From Qipengyuania flava (lineage in GTDB: Bacteria; Pseudomonadota; Alphaproteobacteria; Sphingomonadales; Sphingomonadaceae): DNA of 64,000 nt. The translations under genes were made by a program, and so were the position numbers. How positions within the stretch are numbered: position 1 is the stretch's first letter; each line of letters starts with the position of its first letter. The notes beneath the pieces were generated by a model. That model saw only the letters and a list, made by a program, of their open reading frames with translations, was not told where the DNA came from and made no database searches. The DNA lies in the NCBI RefSeq assembly GCF_019448255.1, contig NZ_CP080410.1:2356001-2420000 (forward strand), in the 5' to 3' direction. Of this stretch, positions 40,733-49,070 are shown one piece after another.

Positions 40733-41251
40733 TCAGGCCCCGGCGCTGTCGCGCACGACGGCGATACCCGCCTCGCGCTGGCGCTTGAGTTCCGCCTTGA
40801 GCTTGGCCGGATCGCGGGCAAAGACGAAGCCGAAGCTGACCCCGCCTTCCTTGCCGATGGTCGCATGGTGCAGCTTGTGCGCCTGCACGAGCCGTTTGGC
40901 GTAACCCTTCTTCGGCACCCATTTGAAGTAGCGCTGGTGGACCAGCCCGTCGTGCACCAGCGTGTAGATGATGCCGTAGAACAGGATGCCGAGGCCGATC
41001 CAGGTTCCGGGCCACCAGGCTGCGGCGCCCATGATCATCTCGCTGCCGATCGCGAACATCGAAATGCTCATTGCTGCGCCGACGATGGCGTAGAGATCGT
41101 TCTTCTCAAGCACGTTGTCGTGCGGTTCGTGATGGTCGCGGTGCCACCCCCAGCCGAAGCCATGCATGATGTACTTGTGGCTCGCCCAGGCGACCCACTC
41201 CATCGCGAAGACGGTGGCCAGGACAATCAGGGCGGGAACGAGGAAATCCAT
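40733..41251 (-). CDS. crtZ: Beta-carotene 3-hydroxylase
   Basis: The 172-residue protein is of the fatty acid hydroxylase/sterol desaturase superfamily. It has all CrtZ His motifs: HKYIMHG, HRDHHEPH, HDGLVHQRY and HKLHHA, and four helices. CrtZ adds hydroxyl groups to the beta rings of carotene to make zeaxanthin in the membrane, matching the yellow-orange carotenoids of Erythrobacteraceae. No other carotenoid gene is adjacent. The TGA stop is followed in frame by the next open frame. Confidence 0.95.
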   Translation of the reverse strand: MDFLVPALIVLATVFAMEWVAWASHKYIMHGFGWGWHRDHHEPHDNVLEKNDLYAIVGAAMSISMFAIGSEMIMGAAAWWPGTWIGLGILFYGIIYTLVHDGLVHQRYFKWVPKKGYAKRLVQAHKLHHATIGKEGGVSFGFVFARDPAKLKAELKRQREAGIAVVRDSAGA

Positions 41252-41302
41252 GAGCGCCGATATAGGCCCTGCCAGCGCTGTGGCAAAGCCCGGAGCTGCG
41301 AC

Positions 41303-41728
41303 CTATTCGCCGGTGTAAGCCTGCTGCTTGCGCGGAAGGCCGAAGAACTTTTCCGCGACATCGCGGCTGATGCGCGCGGGGCGCAGGCTTTCCGCATCGA
41401 TGCAGCACCACATGCTCTGCACTTCGGCGAGCACGTCTTCGCCGCGGCGAATCACCGTGTTGTAGAAGCTGCGTGCGCCGGCGATCTTTTCCAGCACCGT
41501 TTCGGCAATCACATCGTCATCGAGGAAGGCCGGCTTGCGGTAGGTAATCTCGTGCTTGAGCGCGACCCACGCCTTGCTGGCGACCTCTTCGGCCGGGGCA
41601 AGGTTCTGCCAATGCGCCAGCACCGTATCCTGCACCCAGTTCAGGTAGCGCGCGTTGTTCACGTGCCCCATGAAGTCGATATCGTCGGGGAGGACCTTGA
41701 TCGGAAAGGAGAACGGCTTTGCTGACAT
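41303..41728 (-). CDS. 4HBT-type acyl-CoA thioesterase
   Basis: The 141-residue hotdog protein has DDIDFMGHVNNARYLNWVQDTVLAHW, the 4-hydroxybenzoyl-CoA thioesterase/YbgC motif with the Asp/His active-site area, and YRKPAFLDDDVIAETVLEKIAGARSFYNTVI. ATG 41728 is used; a TTG nine bases upstream is possible. Divergent from leuC. Substrate unknown. Confidence 0.88.
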   Translation of the reverse strand: MSAKPFSFPIKVLPDDIDFMGHVNNARYLNWVQDTVLAHWQNLAPAEEVASKAWVALKHEITYRKPAFLDDDVIAETVLEKIAGARSFYNTVIRRGEDVLAEVQSMWCCIDAESLRPARISRDVAEKFFGLPRKQQAYTGE

Positions 41729-41819
41729 GAGTGTCAATAAAGCAGAGAAAGGTTAAGTTTGGAAGACTCTGGATTTGCCTTTTTGCAGGCGTGGCAAAGC
41801 TGCCGCACACTTCGCCGCG

Positions 41820-43271
41820 ATGGCCAGCAAACCGCGCACACTTTACGAGAAGATCTGGGACAGCCACGTCGTCGAACGACGCGATGATGGCACCTGCCTT
41901 CTCTATATCGATCGCCACCTCGTCCACGAGGTCACGAGCCCACAAGCCTTCGAGGCCCTGCGCCTTGCCGGACGGCCCGTGCGACGCCCCGACCTCACGC
42001 TGGCGGTGCCCGACCACAACCTGCCGACCACCGCGCGCCTTGCACCCGACGGGTCCCGCCTGCCGATCGAGGACAGGCAGAGCGCGGCCCAGCTCGCCGC
42101 GCTCGAACGCAACGCGCCCGAATTCGGGATCGACTATATCGACGCGGTCGCGCCCGCGCAGGGCATTGTCCACGTGGTCGGCCCCGAACAGGGGTTCTCG
42201 CTCCCCGGCGCGACGATCGTCTGCGGCGACAGCCATACGGCTGCCCACGGCGGTGTTGGTGCCCTCGCCTTCGGTATCGGAACCAGCGAGGTCGAGCATG
42301 TGCTGGCCACGCAGACCCTCCAGCTGCGACAGTCGAAATCGATGGAAGTGCGGGTCGAAGGATCGCTCGGCCCCGGCGTCACGCCCAAGGATCTCATCCT
42401 CCACATCATCGGCGTGATCGGTACGGCCGGCGGCACCGGACACGTGATCGAATACCGCGGCAAGGTGTTCGAGGAGATGAGTGTCGAAGGCCGCCTTACC
42501 GTATGCAACATGAGCATTGAAGGCGGCGCGCGCGCCGGGCTGATCGCGCCCGACGACACGGTGTTCGCCTATCTCAAGGGTCGCCCCTACGCGCCCAAGG
42601 GAGAGGATTGGGAGCGTGCCGTTGCCTGGTGGCGCTCGCTTGCCACCGACAACGGCGCGGTGTTCGACAAAAGCGTCGTGATCGATGCCGCGGATGTCGA
42701 GCCGACCGTCAGCTGGGGCACCAGCCCCGAGGACGTGGTGCCCGTCGGGGGCCGGGTGCCCGATCCCGAAAGCTTTCCCGACCCCTCCAAGCAGGAAGCC
42801 GCACGCAAGAGCCTCGACTACATGGGGCTCGTCCCCGGAACCCGGATCGAGGATATCCCTGTCGAGAACATCTTCATCGGCAGCTGCACCAACAGCCGCA
42901 TCGAGGACCTGCGCTCGGCCGCCGAGGTTCTCAAGGGCCGTACCAAGGCGCCCGGTGTGCGCTGGGCGATCGTCGTGCCCGGTTCGGGCCTCGTGAAGAA
43001 GCAGGCGGAAGAGGAAGGTCTCGACCGCATCTTCACCGACGCCGGTTTCGAATGGCGCGAACCGGGGTGTTCGGCCTGCCTTGCGATGAACCCCGACAAG
43101 GTCCCGCCGGGCGAGCGCTGCGCCTCGACCAGCAACCGCAATTTCGTCGGCCGCCAAGGCCCCGGATCGCGCACCCATCTCGTCAGCCCCGCCATGGCCG
43201 CGGCCGCCGCTGTCACCGGTCGCCTCGCCGATGTCCGCACGCTGGCCCCTTGCCAAGCCGATCACGGCTGA
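41820..43271 (+). CDS. leuC: 3-isopropylmalate dehydratase large subunit
   Basis: The 483-residue protein is complete, from [44 protein letters not shown]. The Fe-S ligands are Cys356 ([11 protein letters not shown]), Cys417 and Cys420 (GCSACLAMN). Other motifs are [31 protein letters not shown] and [21 protein letters not shown]. It isomerises 2- to 3-isopropylmalate in leucine synthesis together with LeuD, which here lies 1.0 kb downstream behind two other genes. Confidence 0.97.
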   Translation: MASKPRTLYEKIWDSHVVERRDDGTCLLYIDRHLVHEVTSPQAFEALRLAGRPVRRPDLTLAVPDHNLPTTARLAPDGSRLPIEDRQSAAQLAALERNAPEFGIDYIDAVAPAQGIVHVVGPEQGFSLPGATIVCGDSHTAAHGGVGALAFGIGTSEVEHVLATQTLQLRQSKSMEVRVEGSLGPGVTPKDLILHIIGVIGTAGGTGHVIEYRGKVFEEMSVEGRLTVCNMSIEGGARAGLIAPDDTVFAYLKGRPYAPKGEDWERAVAWWRSLATDNGAVFDKSVVIDAADVEPTVSWGTSPEDVVPVGGRVPDPESFPDPSKQEAARKSLDYMGLVPGTRIEDIPVENIFIGSCTNSRIEDLRSAAEVLKGRTKAPGVRWAIVVPGSGLVKKQAEEEGLDRIFTDAGFEWREPGCSACLAMNPDKVPPGERCASTSNRNFVGRQGPGSRTHLVSPAMAAAAAVTGRLADVRTLAPCQADHG

Positions 43272-43284
43272 CCATTGAGGATGG

Positions 43285-43443
43285 ATGACCAAGAAGCTTA
43301 CCGGAAAAGCCGCCGTAGCCGGCGCCATCGGATCGGCTGCCATCGCCGCCGCCCTCCTCTACGCAAGCAAGCGCAAGGAGCGGAAAAACAAGCCGAATCA
43401 GCCGGGCACCATTCCGTCGGGGGAGAATCCCGAAACCGACTAG
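43285..43443 (+). CDS. Small single-helix membrane protein
   Basis: The 52-residue product (MTKKLTGKAAVAGAIGSAAIAAALLYASKRKERK) has one Ala-rich membrane helix, a basic stop-transfer sequence and a polar tail (GTIPSGENPETD). GAGGATGG lies just upstream. It starts 13 bases after leuC, so it is likely to be read with leuC. I have seen similar short proteins after leuC in related bacteria, sometimes mislabelled as isomerase; I cannot assign a function. Confidence 0.65.
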   Translation: MTKKLTGKAAVAGAIGSAAIAAALLYASKRKERKNKPNQPGTIPSGENPETD

Positions 43444-43469
43444 GGGCGCGCGTCAAAGGGGAGAGAGAC

Positions 43470-44315
43470 ATGCTGCCGAAATCCACGCTTCTGGCGGGCC
43501 TGTTGGCCGCCATCGCCATGCCCACCGCGGCTCAGGACGCACCGGACATCGAGATGTGGCGCCTCGACTGCGGCACGATCGAACTCAGCGATACGGCCCC
43601 CTTCTCCGACACGCACCTCTACGACGGCGAAAAACGGACCTTCACCGACAGCTGCTATTTGATCCGCAACGGCAGCCGGTACCTGCTGTGGGATGCGGGC
43701 CTTCCCGCAGCGCTGAAGGGCACCAGCAATACGAGCGGCGTGTTCACCGTTTCGGTCGAGAGCACGATTGCCGAACAGCTCAAACAGCTCTCGCTTTCAC
43801 CCGCAAACATCAATTTCGTCGGCATCAGCCACTACCATTTCGACCATGTCGGCCAGCTGCCTGAATTCCCGACGGCCACGCTGCTGATCGGGGCCAACGA
43901 CTGGGCTGCCGTGCAGGCCGCAGGCGGCGAGGGATCGGCGATCGATCCCGCTCCCTTCGCGCCCTGGCTTCCTGGCGGGGTCGATGGGGTGGTCGAGCCG
44001 GTGGCCGGTGACCGCGACGTCTTTGGCGATGGCAGCGTGCGCATGGTGGCCATGCCCGGCCACACGCCCGGCCACACGGCCCTGGTGGTCAAGCTGCCCC
44101 AGTCGGGCACCTACATGCTCACCGGCGACCTCTATCATTTCGAAGAGCAGATCGCGAACGAGGGCGTGCCAGCCTTCAACACCAACCGCGCCGATACGCT
44201 CGCCTCGATGCACCGTTTCAACCAGATGGCCGACAACCTCGATGCAACGGTCGTGATCCAGCACGATCCGCGCCACCTTGTCCGCCTGCCCGCCTTCCCG
44301 GAGAGCGCCCGGTAA
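43470..44315 (+). CDS. Secreted metallo-beta-lactamase-fold hydrolase (AHL-lactonase-like)
   Basis: The 281-residue protein from ATG 43470 has a signal peptide ([24 protein letters not shown]) and the zinc motif [10 protein letters not shown] (HxHxDH), then [11 protein letters not shown] and [10 protein letters not shown] for the other zinc ligands. The form resembles N-acyl-homoserine lactonases of the AiiA type, but the signal peptide indicates the periplasm. AAAGGGGAGAG precedes the ATG. It sits between leuC and leuD and overlaps leuD by one base (TAATG), so it is in the leu transcript. Confidence 0.85.
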   Translation: MLPKSTLLAGLLAAIAMPTAAQDAPDIEMWRLDCGTIELSDTAPFSDTHLYDGEKRTFTDSCYLIRNGSRYLLWDAGLPAALKGTSNTSGVFTVSVESTIAEQLKQLSLSPANINFVGISHYHFDHVGQLPEFPTATLLIGANDWAAVQAAGGEGSAIDPAPFAPWLPGGVDGVVEPVAGDRDVFGDGSVRMVAMPGHTPGHTALVVKLPQSGTYMLTGDLYHFEEQIANEGVPAFNTNRADTLASMHRFNQMADNLDATVVIQHDPRHLVRLPAFPESAR

Positions 44316-44920
44316 TGAAAGCCGTTTCGACCATTTCCGGCCGCGCCATTCCGCTCGGCCTCAAGAACATCGACACCGACGTCATCATCCCTGCTCACTG
44401 GCTGAAGACGGTCAGCCGCGAAGGGCTTGGCAAGGGCGCGTTCGAGACCATCCGCGCGGCCCCCGGCAACCCCTTCGACGTGGAGGATTTCGCCGGCGCA
44501 CCGATCCTGATCGCGGGCGACAATTTCGGCTGCGGTTCGAGCCGTGAGCACGCGGCCTGGGCCATGCTCGACATGGGCCTCACCGCCGTGATTGCGCCGA
44601 GCTTTTCCGACATTTTCGCGGGCAACGCCTTCAAGAACGGCATCCTCGCGGTCGAATTGCCGCAGGAGCAGGTCGATCGCCTGCTCGAGGTCGCCAAGGA
44701 ACACCCGGTCACGATCGACCTCGAAAACCAGGTCGTCACTACGCCGTTCCAGGACCGCTTTGCGTTCGAAATCGATCCGTTCCGCAAGCGCTGCCTGCTC
44801 GAAGGGCTCGACGAGATCGGGCTGACGCTGGCAAGCGAAGGCGCAATCACACAACACGAAAACCAGCGCGAGGGCGCCCTGCCCTGGCTGGACAAACCCA
44901 ACAGGAGAGATGCAGCGTGA
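44315..44920 (+). CDS. leuD: 3-isopropylmalate dehydratase small subunit
   Basis: The 201-residue protein has the LeuD pattern [50 protein letters not shown] and [20 protein letters not shown]. It forms the swivel domain of isopropylmalate isomerase with LeuC. Its stop overlaps the GTG of the next gene. Confidence 0.97.
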   Translation: MKAVSTISGRAIPLGLKNIDTDVIIPAHWLKTVSREGLGKGAFETIRAAPGNPFDVEDFAGAPILIAGDNFGCGSSREHAAWAMLDMGLTAVIAPSFSDIFAGNAFKNGILAVELPQEQVDRLLEVAKEHPVTIDLENQVVTTPFQDRFAFEIDPFRKRCLLEGLDEIGLTLASEGAITQHENQREGALPWLDKPNRRDAA

Positions 44921-45915
44921 AGGCAGTCCTTTCAAAGGAAGTCGGTGGCCCCGAAACCCTCGTGGTCGAGGACATCGCCGAACCCACCCCCGGCAAGGGC
45001 GAGGTCCTGGTCAAGGTTGCCGCCTGCGCGATCAACTTTCCCGACACTCTGATCATCCGCGACATGTACCAGTTCAAGCCGCCGCGCCCGTTTGCGCCGG
45101 GCGGTGAAATCTCCGGCACGATCGAGGCGCTGGGCGAAGGCGTCGAAGGCTTCGCCGTGGGCGACAAGGTGATGTGCGGTGTCGGCAATGGCGGCCTGCA
45201 GGAAAAGGTCGCGGTAGCCGCTGCGCGCCTGTTCAAGGTTCCCGACGGGATCGACCTCGTAAAGGCCAGCGCGCTGTTGATGACCTATGGCACCACGATC
45301 CACGGCCTCAAGGACCGCGGCGACATCAAGGAAGGCGAAACCGTCCTCGTGCTCGGCGCGGCGGGCGGTGTCGGCCTTTCGGCGGTCGAGCTGGCCAAGG
45401 CCTATGGCTGCAAGGTCGTGGCCGCGGTTTCGACCGAGGAAAAGGGTGAAGTGGCCAAGAAGCACGGCGCCGACGAAGTCGTGATCTACCCCCGCGCCCC
45501 GTTCGACAAGGATACCTCCAAGCAGCTCGCAAATGACTTCAAGGCGGCGGTCGGCCCCGAAGGCGCGCACATCGTCTATGACATCGTGGGTGGCGACTAT
45601 TCGGAACCGGCGCTGCGTTCGATTGCCTGGGAAGGCCGTTTCCTCGTGATCGGTTTCCCGGCCGGCATCGCCAAGATGCCGCTCAACCTGACGCTGCTCA
45701 AAAGCTGCGATATCCGCGGCGTGTTCTGGGGCGCCTTCACCGCGCGCGAGCCGGAGCGCAACCAGAAGAACATCGAAGAGCTCTTCGACCTCTGGAAAGC
45801 GGGCAAGATCGACCCGCTGGTCAGCGAGACCTACCCCATCGAGCGCGCGCATGAAGCCATCGCCAAGCTCGAAAACCGCGGGGCCATCGGCAAGCTCGTC
45901 GTGACGATGGAATAA
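44917..45915 (+). CDS. Quinone oxidoreductase-like MDR family NADPH enzyme
   Basis: The 332-residue protein is a zinc-free medium-chain dehydrogenase/reductase: [38 protein letters not shown], the nucleotide motif [18 protein letters not shown], and [15 protein letters not shown]. The PGGE-x-SG and lack of structural Cys residues fit the NADPH:quinone oxidoreductase group. It starts at GTG 44917 (GTGA overlap with leuD). A hairpin (GGAGCC/GGCTCC, about 45939-45956) follows the stop without a T-tract. Confidence 0.88.
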   Translation: MKAVLSKEVGGPETLVVEDIAEPTPGKGEVLVKVAACAINFPDTLIIRDMYQFKPPRPFAPGGEISGTIEALGEGVEGFAVGDKVMCGVGNGGLQEKVAVAAARLFKVPDGIDLVKASALLMTYGTTIHGLKDRGDIKEGETVLVLGAAGGVGLSAVELAKAYGCKVVAAVSTEEKGEVAKKHGADEVVIYPRAPFDKDTSKQLANDFKAAVGPEGAHIVYDIVGGDYSEPALRSIAWEGRFLVIGFPAGIAKMPLNLTLLKSCDIRGVFWGAFTAREPERNQKNIEELFDLWKAGKIDPLVSETYPIERAHEAIAKLENRGAIGKLVVTME

Positions 45916-45985
45916 GCGCCCTTGCAGCGCTGGGGGGCGGAGCCTATTCCGGCTCCGCAACCTTCCATCCCCCGAGAGGACTGAC

Positions 45986-46312
45986 ATGACCGATTTCAAG
46001 GATCGCGAGCGCGGCGAAGAAGCCAAGTTCGCCTTCGACGAGGAAAACGCCTTCAAGATCGCGGCGCGCCGCAACCGCCTGGTCGGTGAATGGGCCGCTG
46101 GGCTCATGGGCCTGACCGAAGAGGAAACCGACGCCTACAAGAAGGCCGTCGTTCAGGCCGACTTCGAGGAAGCGGGCGATGAAGACGTGATCCGCAAGCT
46201 GCTGGGCGACCTCACCGCCGCCGAATGCGATGTCAGCGAAGCGGACATCCGCGCCAAGCTGGAAGAATGCGCAATCGAAGCGCGCCGCCAGTTCATGAGC
46301 AGCGAAGGCTGA
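45986..46312 (+). CDS. DUF1476 protein, F1-ATPase inhibitor zeta subunit type
   Basis: The 108-residue protein has the DUF1476 start MTDFKDRERGEEAKFAFDEENAFKIAARRNRLVGEWAA. In Paracoccus this family is the zeta subunit that blocks ATP hydrolysis by F1. It is found only in alphaproteobacteria. Here it precedes bolA by seven bases on the same strand; whether the N-terminal inhibitory part is functional cannot be read. Confidence 0.9.
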   Translation: MTDFKDRERGEEAKFAFDEENAFKIAARRNRLVGEWAAGLMGLTEEETDAYKKAVVQADFEEAGDEDVIRKLLGDLTAAECDVSEADIRAKLEECAIEARRQFMSSEG

Positions 46313-46319
46313 TCGCCCG

Positions 46320-46553
46320 ATGCCCATGGCAGCCGAAGACATCGTCGCGCTGATCGAGGAGGCGCTTCCGGGCGCAACTGTCGAGATGCGTGACCTTGCA
46401 GGCGACAACGATCACTGGGCCGCCAAGGTCACCGCGCCGCAGTTTGCGGGCCTGACGCGGGTGAAGCAGCACAAGCTCGTTTACGAGGCCCTGGGCGGGC
46501 GCATGGGCGGCGAACTGCACGCCTTGCAACTCACCACCCAAGCCCCCACCTGA
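46320..46553 (+). CDS. bolA: BolA family protein
   Basis: The 77-residue protein has the BolA class II pattern: IVALIEEALPGATVEMRDLAGDNDHWAAKVTAPQFAGLTRVKQHKLVYEALG. The family works with monothiol glutaredoxin in handling [2Fe-2S] clusters, and the next gene is such a glutaredoxin. ATG 46326 is an alternative start. Confidence 0.92.
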   Translation: MPMAAEDIVALIEEALPGATVEMRDLAGDNDHWAAKVTAPQFAGLTRVKQHKLVYEALGGRMGGELHALQLTTQAPT

Positions 46554-46586
46554 GCCTCAACAGGCAACACAGACAAAGGACGGACC

Positions 46587-46916
46587 ATGTCCGATACCAA
46601 TCAGCGCATCGCCGATATCGTCGGCGGCAACGACGTCGTTCTCTTCATGAAGGGCACCCCGCTGTTCCCGCAGTGCGGCTTCTCCAGCCGGGCCGTGGCG
46701 ATTCTCGACCATTGCGGCGTCGCCTACGAAAGCGTCGATGTCCTGCAGGACATGGAAATCCGCCAGGGCATCAAAACCTATTCGGATTGGCCCACGATCC
46801 CCCAGCTCTACGTGAAGGGCGAATTCGTCGGCGGCAGCGACATCATGATGGAGATGTTCGAAGCCGGCGAGCTCCAGCAGATGATGGACGAAAAGCAGGT
46901 CGCGAAGGCTTCTTAA
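46587..46916 (+). CDS. grxD: Grx4-type monothiol glutaredoxin
   Basis: The 109-residue protein has the CGFS active site (Cys30 in [11 protein letters not shown]), FMKGTP, and [23 protein letters not shown]. It binds a [2Fe-2S] cluster with glutathione and pairs with BolA. CAAAGGACGGACC precedes the ATG. A strong terminator follows. DUF1476-bolA-grxD is probably one transcript. Confidence 0.96.
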   Translation: MSDTNQRIADIVGGNDVVLFMKGTPLFPQCGFSSRAVAILDHCGVAYESVDVLQDMEIRQGIKTYSDWPTIPQLYVKGEFVGGSDIMMEMFEAGELQQMMDEKQVAKAS

Positions 46917-46956
46917 TTTTTGCGAGCCCGCATCCGCGGGCGGAAACAAAAACGGG

Positions 46957-46994
46957 AAAGGCCCGCCCGGTGGGACAACCGGGCGGGCCTTTTT
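46957..46994 (+). terminator. Strong intrinsic terminator after grxD
   Basis: AAAGGCCCGCCCGGT (46957-46971) pairs with ACCGGGCGGGCCTTT (46978-46992) and is followed by a run of T's (TTTTT to 46994). A smaller hairpin (GCCCGC/GCGGGC, about 46925-46940) lies just upstream. Confidence 0.92.
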
Positions 46995-47225
46995 GCGTCT
47001 TGGGAGCGCTCGGGTTTGGAGACCTGGGTTTGCGCGCCCCCGTGAAGACTTGAACGGGACACCGTCAGATATGCAGGGGCCGTGCCAAATATCCGCAATC
47101 GTGTGTTTCCAGCCATTTCCGTGGTTAACACCCCCTAACCCGATACGGCGGGTGTAAAGAACTCCGACAGAGGTCCCTTCCCTTTCCCGCTTGGCAAGCC
47201 GCCCTCGCCCCGCCACAACGAAGCC
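46995..47225. other. Intergenic stretch without a gene
   Basis: Together with the terminator this makes a 309-base gap between grxD and the Nudix gene. I see no open frame with a credible start, no tRNA and no repeat. It should hold the Nudix promoter; a TTAACACCCCCTAA run near 47126 resembles half a CtrA site only. Confidence 0.5.
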
Positions 47226-48008
47226 ATGAGTGAGGAAACCGAAAGCGGGAGCGATGGCATCCCGGCAGCCACCGTCGTCATCTTCCGCAACGCGCCCGAG
47301 GGCGGCCCGCCGGAAATGCTGATGACCATCCGTTCGCGCGAGATGGTGTTTGCCGGCGGGATGGCTGTGTTCCCCGGTGGCCGGGTCGATCCGGCCGATT
47401 TCGAGCTCGGCGCAATGATGGGCGGTCCGCTCGATCCCGACGAAGCCGCCCACCAGATTGCCGTCGTACGCGAGACACTGGAGGAGACGGGCCTCGCCAT
47501 TGGCCTGTCGGGCGATATCGACGCCGACAAGGCCCGCGCCGCCCGCAATTTCCTGCAGGAAACGGGCGAGCTTGCCCCGGTGCTCGAGCACTTCAGTTGG
47601 GAACTCGACCTCGACCAGCTGACCCCCTTTGCCCGTTGGTTTCCCAAGAACGAGCGTATCCCACGCGTCTATGACACGCGCTTCTACCTCGCCAATCTTG
47701 GCACGGGCGCGGTGGAGATCGAGGCCGATCTGTCGGAAAACACCCATCTGTTCTGGACCACGGCGCAAGGCGCGCTCGACGCGGCGGAAAAGGGCGACAT
47801 CAAGGTCATCTTCCCCACCCGCCGCAATCTGGAGCGGCTCGCGCTGTTTGCCGACTTCGGCGAGGCCAAGGCGCAGGCCGAAGCCATCCCGGTACGCACG
47901 ATCACGCCCTATATGGGCGAACGCAGCGGGAAGACCTGGCTCGAGATCGGCGAAGACCTTGGCTACCCGGTGACGGGCGAGCCGCTGGAAACGGTGGCTA
48001 GGGGATAA
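47226..48008 (+). CDS. Nudix hydrolase (NUDT7/8/19-like)
   Basis: The 260-residue protein has an N-terminal beta-rich part (AATVVIFRNAPEGGPPEMLMTIRS) and FAGGMAVFPGGRVDPADF, then AVVRETLEETGLAI. The Nudix box (G-x5-E-x7-RE-x2-EE-x-G) is therefore split by an insertion between GGRVDP and RETLEETG, as in the group that includes NUDT19 and possible CoA hydrolases. Substrate unknown. The insertion length is not unusual for this group. Confidence 0.85.
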   Translation: MSEETESGSDGIPAATVVIFRNAPEGGPPEMLMTIRSREMVFAGGMAVFPGGRVDPADFELGAMMGGPLDPDEAAHQIAVVRETLEETGLAIGLSGDIDADKARAARNFLQETGELAPVLEHFSWELDLDQLTPFARWFPKNERIPRVYDTRFYLANLGTGAVEIEADLSENTHLFWTTAQGALDAAEKGDIKVIFPTRRNLERLALFADFGEAKAQAEAIPVRTITPYMGERSGKTWLEIGEDLGYPVTGEPLETVARG

Positions 48009-48044
48009 AGGGCCTCAAGCAGCGAAGCGGTAGGCCAAACAAAA

Positions 48045-48067
48045 GAATTGGCGCGCCCGGCAGGACT
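48045..48067. repeat. Direct repeat of tRNA-Arg 3' end (copy 1)
   Basis: Twenty-three bases here are identical to 48164-48186, which hold the CCA end, the 3' acceptor strand and part of the T-arm of the tRNA-Arg gene. The repeats are in the same orientation and 119 bases apart. The rest of the tRNA is absent at this copy. Confidence 0.9.
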
Positions 48068-48163
48068 GTGACGTCGCTTCGCGCCGCCACGTCTCCGCGG
48101 CTATGCCGCTCCGACTCCGAACTAGGTTCGACCCTTTTGGGCCCGCCAATCCACCCTCCGGGT

Positions 48164-48186
48164 GAATTGGCGCGCCCGGCAGGACT
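48164..48186. repeat. Direct repeat of tRNA-Arg 3' end (copy 2, in the tRNA)
   Basis: The second 23-base copy spans the 3' end of the tRNA-Arg gene and four bases beyond. The 96 bases between the copies have no open frame. The pattern is that of an attachment site pair left after loss of an integrated element. Confidence 0.9.
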
Positions 48187-48244
48187 CGAACCTGCAACTC
48201 CAAGCTTAGAAGGCTCGTGCTCTATCCAGTTGAACTACGGGCGC
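48168..48244 (-). tRNA. tRNA-Arg (anticodon TCT)
   Basis: On the minus strand the acceptor stem pairs GCGCCCG (48238-48244) with CGGGCGC (48172-48178); G is the discriminator and CCA is encoded (48168-48170). The anticodon arm CGAGC-CTTCTAA-GCTTG gives anticodon TCT, which reads AGA. The T-loop is GGTTCGAGTCC. A 23-base copy of the 3' end lies 119 bases beyond the CCA end. Confidence 0.97.
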
Positions 48245-48304
48245 GCGCTGGCCTTCCCATAACGCGGCTTTCGCAAGCGGCCAATCGGCTCTACTCCCTT
48301 TGCC

Positions 48305-49009
48305 ATGGATAACGCGCAGACCAGCCCGCAAGCCCCGCACTTTCGCTATTACGACATCGTCATGGCGGCGTTCGTCGCGATCCTGCTGCTGTCGAACATA
48401 ATCGGCGCAGCAAAGCTGTCGACCGTGGCAGGCTATACCTTCGGCGCCGGGATCCTGTTCTTCCCGGTCAGCTATGTCATCGGCGACATACTGACGGAAG
48501 TGTACGGCTATGCACGCGCGCGGCGGGTGATCTGGACCGGGTTTGCAGCGCTGATCTTCATGGCCTTCATGAGCTACGTCGTCGTAGCCATGCCGCCGGC
48601 CGAGAGCTGGAACGGGCAGGAAGCCTACGAACAGGTATTCGGCAGCACTTGGCGCATCGTGCTCGCCTCTATCATAGCGTTCTGGGCAGGCGAGTTCGTC
48701 AACTCCTTCGTCCTTGCCAAGATGAAGGTCTGGACCAAGGGCAAGGCGCTCTGGTCGCGCACTATCGGCTCGACCATTTTCGGCCAGGGCGTCGACAGCC
48801 TGATCTTCTACCCCATCGCCTTTCTCGGCATCTGGGAAACGCAGGATGTTCTCACCGTGATCGTCACCAACTGGCTGCTCAAGGTCGTGTGGGAAGCCGT
48901 TCTGACGCCGGTCACCTACCTCGTCGTCGGCAAGCTCAAGCGGGCCGAGGGCGTCGAAGTCTTCGATACGGATACCGACTTCTCACCCTTCGCTTCTTCC
49001 AAGCCCTAG
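48305..49009 (+). CDS. yhhQ: Queuosine precursor transporter (YhhQ family)
   Basis: The 234-residue protein has six helices and the YhhQ pattern YDIVMAAFVAILLLSNIIGAAKL, GILFFPVSYVIGDILTEVYGYARARRVIW, and later GEFVNSFVLAKMKVWTKGKALWSRTIGSTIFGQGVDSLIFY. YhhQ imports preQ0/preQ1. With queF in the same window this suggests that the cell can both make and salvage the precursor. Single gene between the tRNA-Arg and the TonB receptor. Confidence 0.93.
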   Translation: MDNAQTSPQAPHFRYYDIVMAAFVAILLLSNIIGAAKLSTVAGYTFGAGILFFPVSYVIGDILTEVYGYARARRVIWTGFAALIFMAFMSYVVVAMPPAESWNGQEAYEQVFGSTWRIVLASIIAFWAGEFVNSFVLAKMKVWTKGKALWSRTIGSTIFGQGVDSLIFYPIAFLGIWETQDVLTVIVTNWLLKVVWEAVLTPVTYLVVGKLKRAEGVEVFDTDTDFSPFASSKP

Positions 49010-49014
49010 GGCCC

Positions 49015-49046
49015 AAAGGAAAAGGGGCGACCCGCAGGCCGCCCCT
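49015..49046 (-). terminator. Intrinsic terminator after the TonB-dependent receptor
   Basis: On the minus strand AGGGGCGGCC pairs with GGtCGCCCCT (49023-49046, one mismatch, four-base loop) and is followed by TTTCCTTT. It lies between the convergent yhhQ and TonB receptor genes and can serve both. Confidence 0.75.
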
Positions 49047-49070
49047 CCCTCCCCCAATGAAGGTAGGTGT

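Noticed and set aside
47121-47140. TTAA-containing run like a CtrA site before the Nudix gene
   Set aside because: The second TTAA half is not complete (TAAC), so the TTAA-N7-TTAA rule is not met.
48068-48163. A possible second tRNA in the 96 bases between the repeats (a GGTTCGACCC-like stretch is present)
   Set aside because: No acceptor, D or anticodon stem can be formed; only the copied 3' end of tRNA-Arg is present.
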